Shown here: positions 4,655-5,982 of the stretch, one piece after another | Layout of the letters: every line of letters begins with the position of its first letter | How positions within the stretch are numbered: position 1 is the first letter of the stretch | From: Clostridia bacterium | GTDB lineage: Bacteria > Bacillota > Clostridia > Christensenellales > Pumilibacteraceae | Assembly (NCBI GenBank): GCA_017452405.1 | Contig: JAFTMM010000078.1 | Span: 1-5,982 of the forward strand | Direction of reading: 5' to 3' | Length of the DNA stretch: 5,982 nucleotides | Made by a program: the position numbers and the translations under genes | Notes under the pieces: generated by a model | What the model was told of the DNA's origin: nothing | Databases searched by the model: none | Seen by the model: the letters and a program-made list of their open reading frames with translations, nothing else

Positions 4655-5982
4655 ATGGAACACAGTTATGACAAAAGAAGACGAGGCAATCTACTCCATA
4701 ACGAACTTTCGCTCGTCCTGTTTTCTCTGCTTACGGGCGCAACCGCAGGCGTAACCGTCACGATTTATAACGTTCTCGCCCATTACGGCGAAGAATGTTC
4801 GGTAGCTTGGTACGAGGCTTTGCTTGCTAATCCGGCGCTCATTCCCTTGCTTTTCGTCGCGCTTATCTTTGGCGCGTTAGTAGTGGGAACGGTGCTTAAA
4901 TTTATTCCGCTTGCGCGCGGTAGCGGTATTCCGCAAGTGCAGGGCGCAATCAGAGGCGGTATAGTACTTAAATGGTTCAGGCTTCTCACGACGGGCTTTG
5001 CGCTTTCGCTCGCCACAATCTTCCTCGGCATGAGCGCAGGTAGCGAAGGACCGAGTATGCTTATAGGCGGAACGTCGGGTGCAGGTATTGGAGCAATATT
5101 TAAGCGCGACGCGCGAAGCACGAGATATATGATTACGGGCGGTGCTTCGGCAGGTCTTGCCGTTGTCTTTAACGCGCCCCTCACCGGCTTCCTGTTCGCT
5201 TTTGAAGAAGCGCATAAGAAGTTCACGCCCGAAATTTTCCTGACGGCGTTTTTCTCCGTCGTTTCGGGCATTCTGACGAGAAACGGACTGCGTACTCTGC
5301 TCGGATTTATCGATCCGTCCATCACCGTTTCCTCTACCTTCCACGCCTACGATCTTTCGGTCATTACGTCTTTTAACGAAATTTGGGGACTTCTCGGCGT
5401 GGTGCTTATCGGCTCTATCGTCGTTGCTATGCTCGGCGTAGGATTTTATTATGCGGTTATGGCGCTTCGTCCGCTTTTCGGAAAGCTGAACTTTTTCAAA
5501 GGCACGGGCAAGTATCTCATTCCCTTCCTTCTTGCTGGCGCGTTCGGTCTTATCTCCATTTATGAAATGGGCGGTGGTCACAGCCTTATCGAGTCGCTCG
5601 GTACTAACGGTGGTCAGACGCCTTTCACCATTACGCTTAACTTCGCCTCTCACGTCGTCGTAGCTATCGTGGTGGTGCTTATTATGAAGTTTATCGCTTC
5701 GGTATGTAATATGGGCGCAGGCGTTCCCTGCGGTGTGTTTATTCCCATGCTCGCAGTCGGAGCGTGCGCAGGCGGTCTTATAAGCTACGTAGCGCAGGCG
5801 TGTGGTATGAGCGCAATCTACTCGGACGTTATCGTTATGATATGTATGGCTACGTTCTTTGCCACGATCGTTAAAGCACCGCTTACTTCAATGGTTATGG
5901 TGTTCGAGCTTACCGGTAGCTATAACTTCAACCTGCTCCTCCCCGTTATGCTAGGCGTTTCAATTGGTTATCTGCTCGGCAA
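4655..5982 (+). CDS. ClC-family chloride/proton antiporter or channel, 3' end outside the window
   Basis: The frame is open from the ATG at 4655 to the right edge (442 complete codons, no stop), so the protein is C-terminally incomplete here. ClC proteins are dimeric membrane proteins that move chloride, often in exchange for protons. Visible signatures, in order, are GSGIPQVQG with S90 (selectivity filter); GSEGPS with gating glutamate E131; FNAPLTGFLFAFEE with E184-E185, matching the internal proton glutamate of the E. coli exchanger; GVFIP (360-364); and LTGSY with Y423 at the position of the filter tyrosine. Gating and internal glutamates together favour an antiporter, and S90 argues against the fluoride-specific branch. 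The residue before the gating glutamate is Ser (S130) where GREGP is usual. The sequence reaches the last core helix; a cytoplasmic C-terminal domain may follow. The ATG is the only plausible start, as no start codon lies just upstream in frame. It is transcribed divergently from glf. Confidence 0.93.
   Translation, partial: MEHSYDKRRRGNLLHNELSLVLFSLLTGATAGVTVTIYNVLAHYGEECSVAWYEALLANPALIPLLFVALIFGALVVGTVLKFIPLARGSGIPQVQGAIRGGIVLKWFRLLTTGFALSLATIFLGMSAGSEGPSMLIGGTSGAGIGAIFKRDARSTRYMITGGASAGLAVVFNAPLTGFLFAFEEAHKKFTPEIFLTAFFSVVSGILTRNGLRTLLGFIDPSITVSSTFHAYDLSVITSFNEIWGLLGVVLIGSIVVAMLGVGFYYAVMALRPLFGKLNFFKGTGKYLIPFLLAGAFGLISIYEMGGGHSLIESLGTNGGQTPFTITLNFASHVVVAIVVVLIMKFIASVCNMGAGVPCGVFIPMLAVGACAGGLISYVAQACGMSAIYSDVIVMICMATFFATIVKAPLTSMVMVFELTGSYNFNLLLPVMLGVSIGYLLG

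Noticed and set aside
4877..5653. Antisense 258-codon frame on the minus strand.
   Set aside because: It is a shadow of the clc coding sequence. Its product is rich in Arg, Lys and Glu with no domain, as expected from antisense of hydrophobic codons.

Overview
The window carries four complete genes and one gene cut by the right edge. It looks like chromosome from a Gram-positive, Clostridia-like anaerobe of moderate GC content, possibly an uncultured gut lineage. This rests on a strong AAGGAG-type ribosome binding site before glf, sigma-A-type promoters, an OmpR-family regulator overlapping its kinase, and an ApgM-family enzyme of the bacterial type. No taxonomic marker is present, so the assignment is tentative. 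There are no rRNA, tRNA, CRISPR, transposase or phage genes.

Layout. Positions 1-179 are AT-rich and non-coding. They hold a good extended -10 promoter and a leader hairpin for an ApgM-family phosphomutase-like enzyme (180-1379), which ends in a rho-independent terminator. A 156-base gap (1380-1535) follows. It contains that terminator, then four perfect tandem copies of an 18-bp unit (1431-1502), bracketed by an imperfect direct repeat. Next comes a two-component operon: an OmpR/PhoB-type response regulator (1536-2219) overlapping by 11 bases a sensor histidine kinase with a very short outside loop (2209-3381). A symmetric hairpin (3385-3414) separates it from the convergent gene glf, UDP-galactopyranose mutase (3447-4550, minus strand). 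The 104-base gap to the right (4551-4654) is divergent, with overlapping promoters for glf and for a ClC-family chloride/proton transporter (4655 to the right edge, 3' end missing). No gene-free stretch exceeds 300 bases.

The genes do not form one pathway. The phosphomutase belongs to glycolysis or possibly amino-acid metabolism, the two-component pair is a membrane-sensing regulatory unit, Glf supplies galactofuranose for surface glycans, and ClC handles anion/proton exchange. I see no new multi-gene system. The most unusual parts are regulatory: the 18-bp array in front of the two-component operon, whose period places a -35-like and a -10-like hexamer 17 bp apart at every junction; the clc promoter, which predicts an almost leaderless mRNA; and the structured leader of the phosphomutase gene. 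In the proteins, the ClC gating motif reads GSEGP, where the well-studied members have GREGP.
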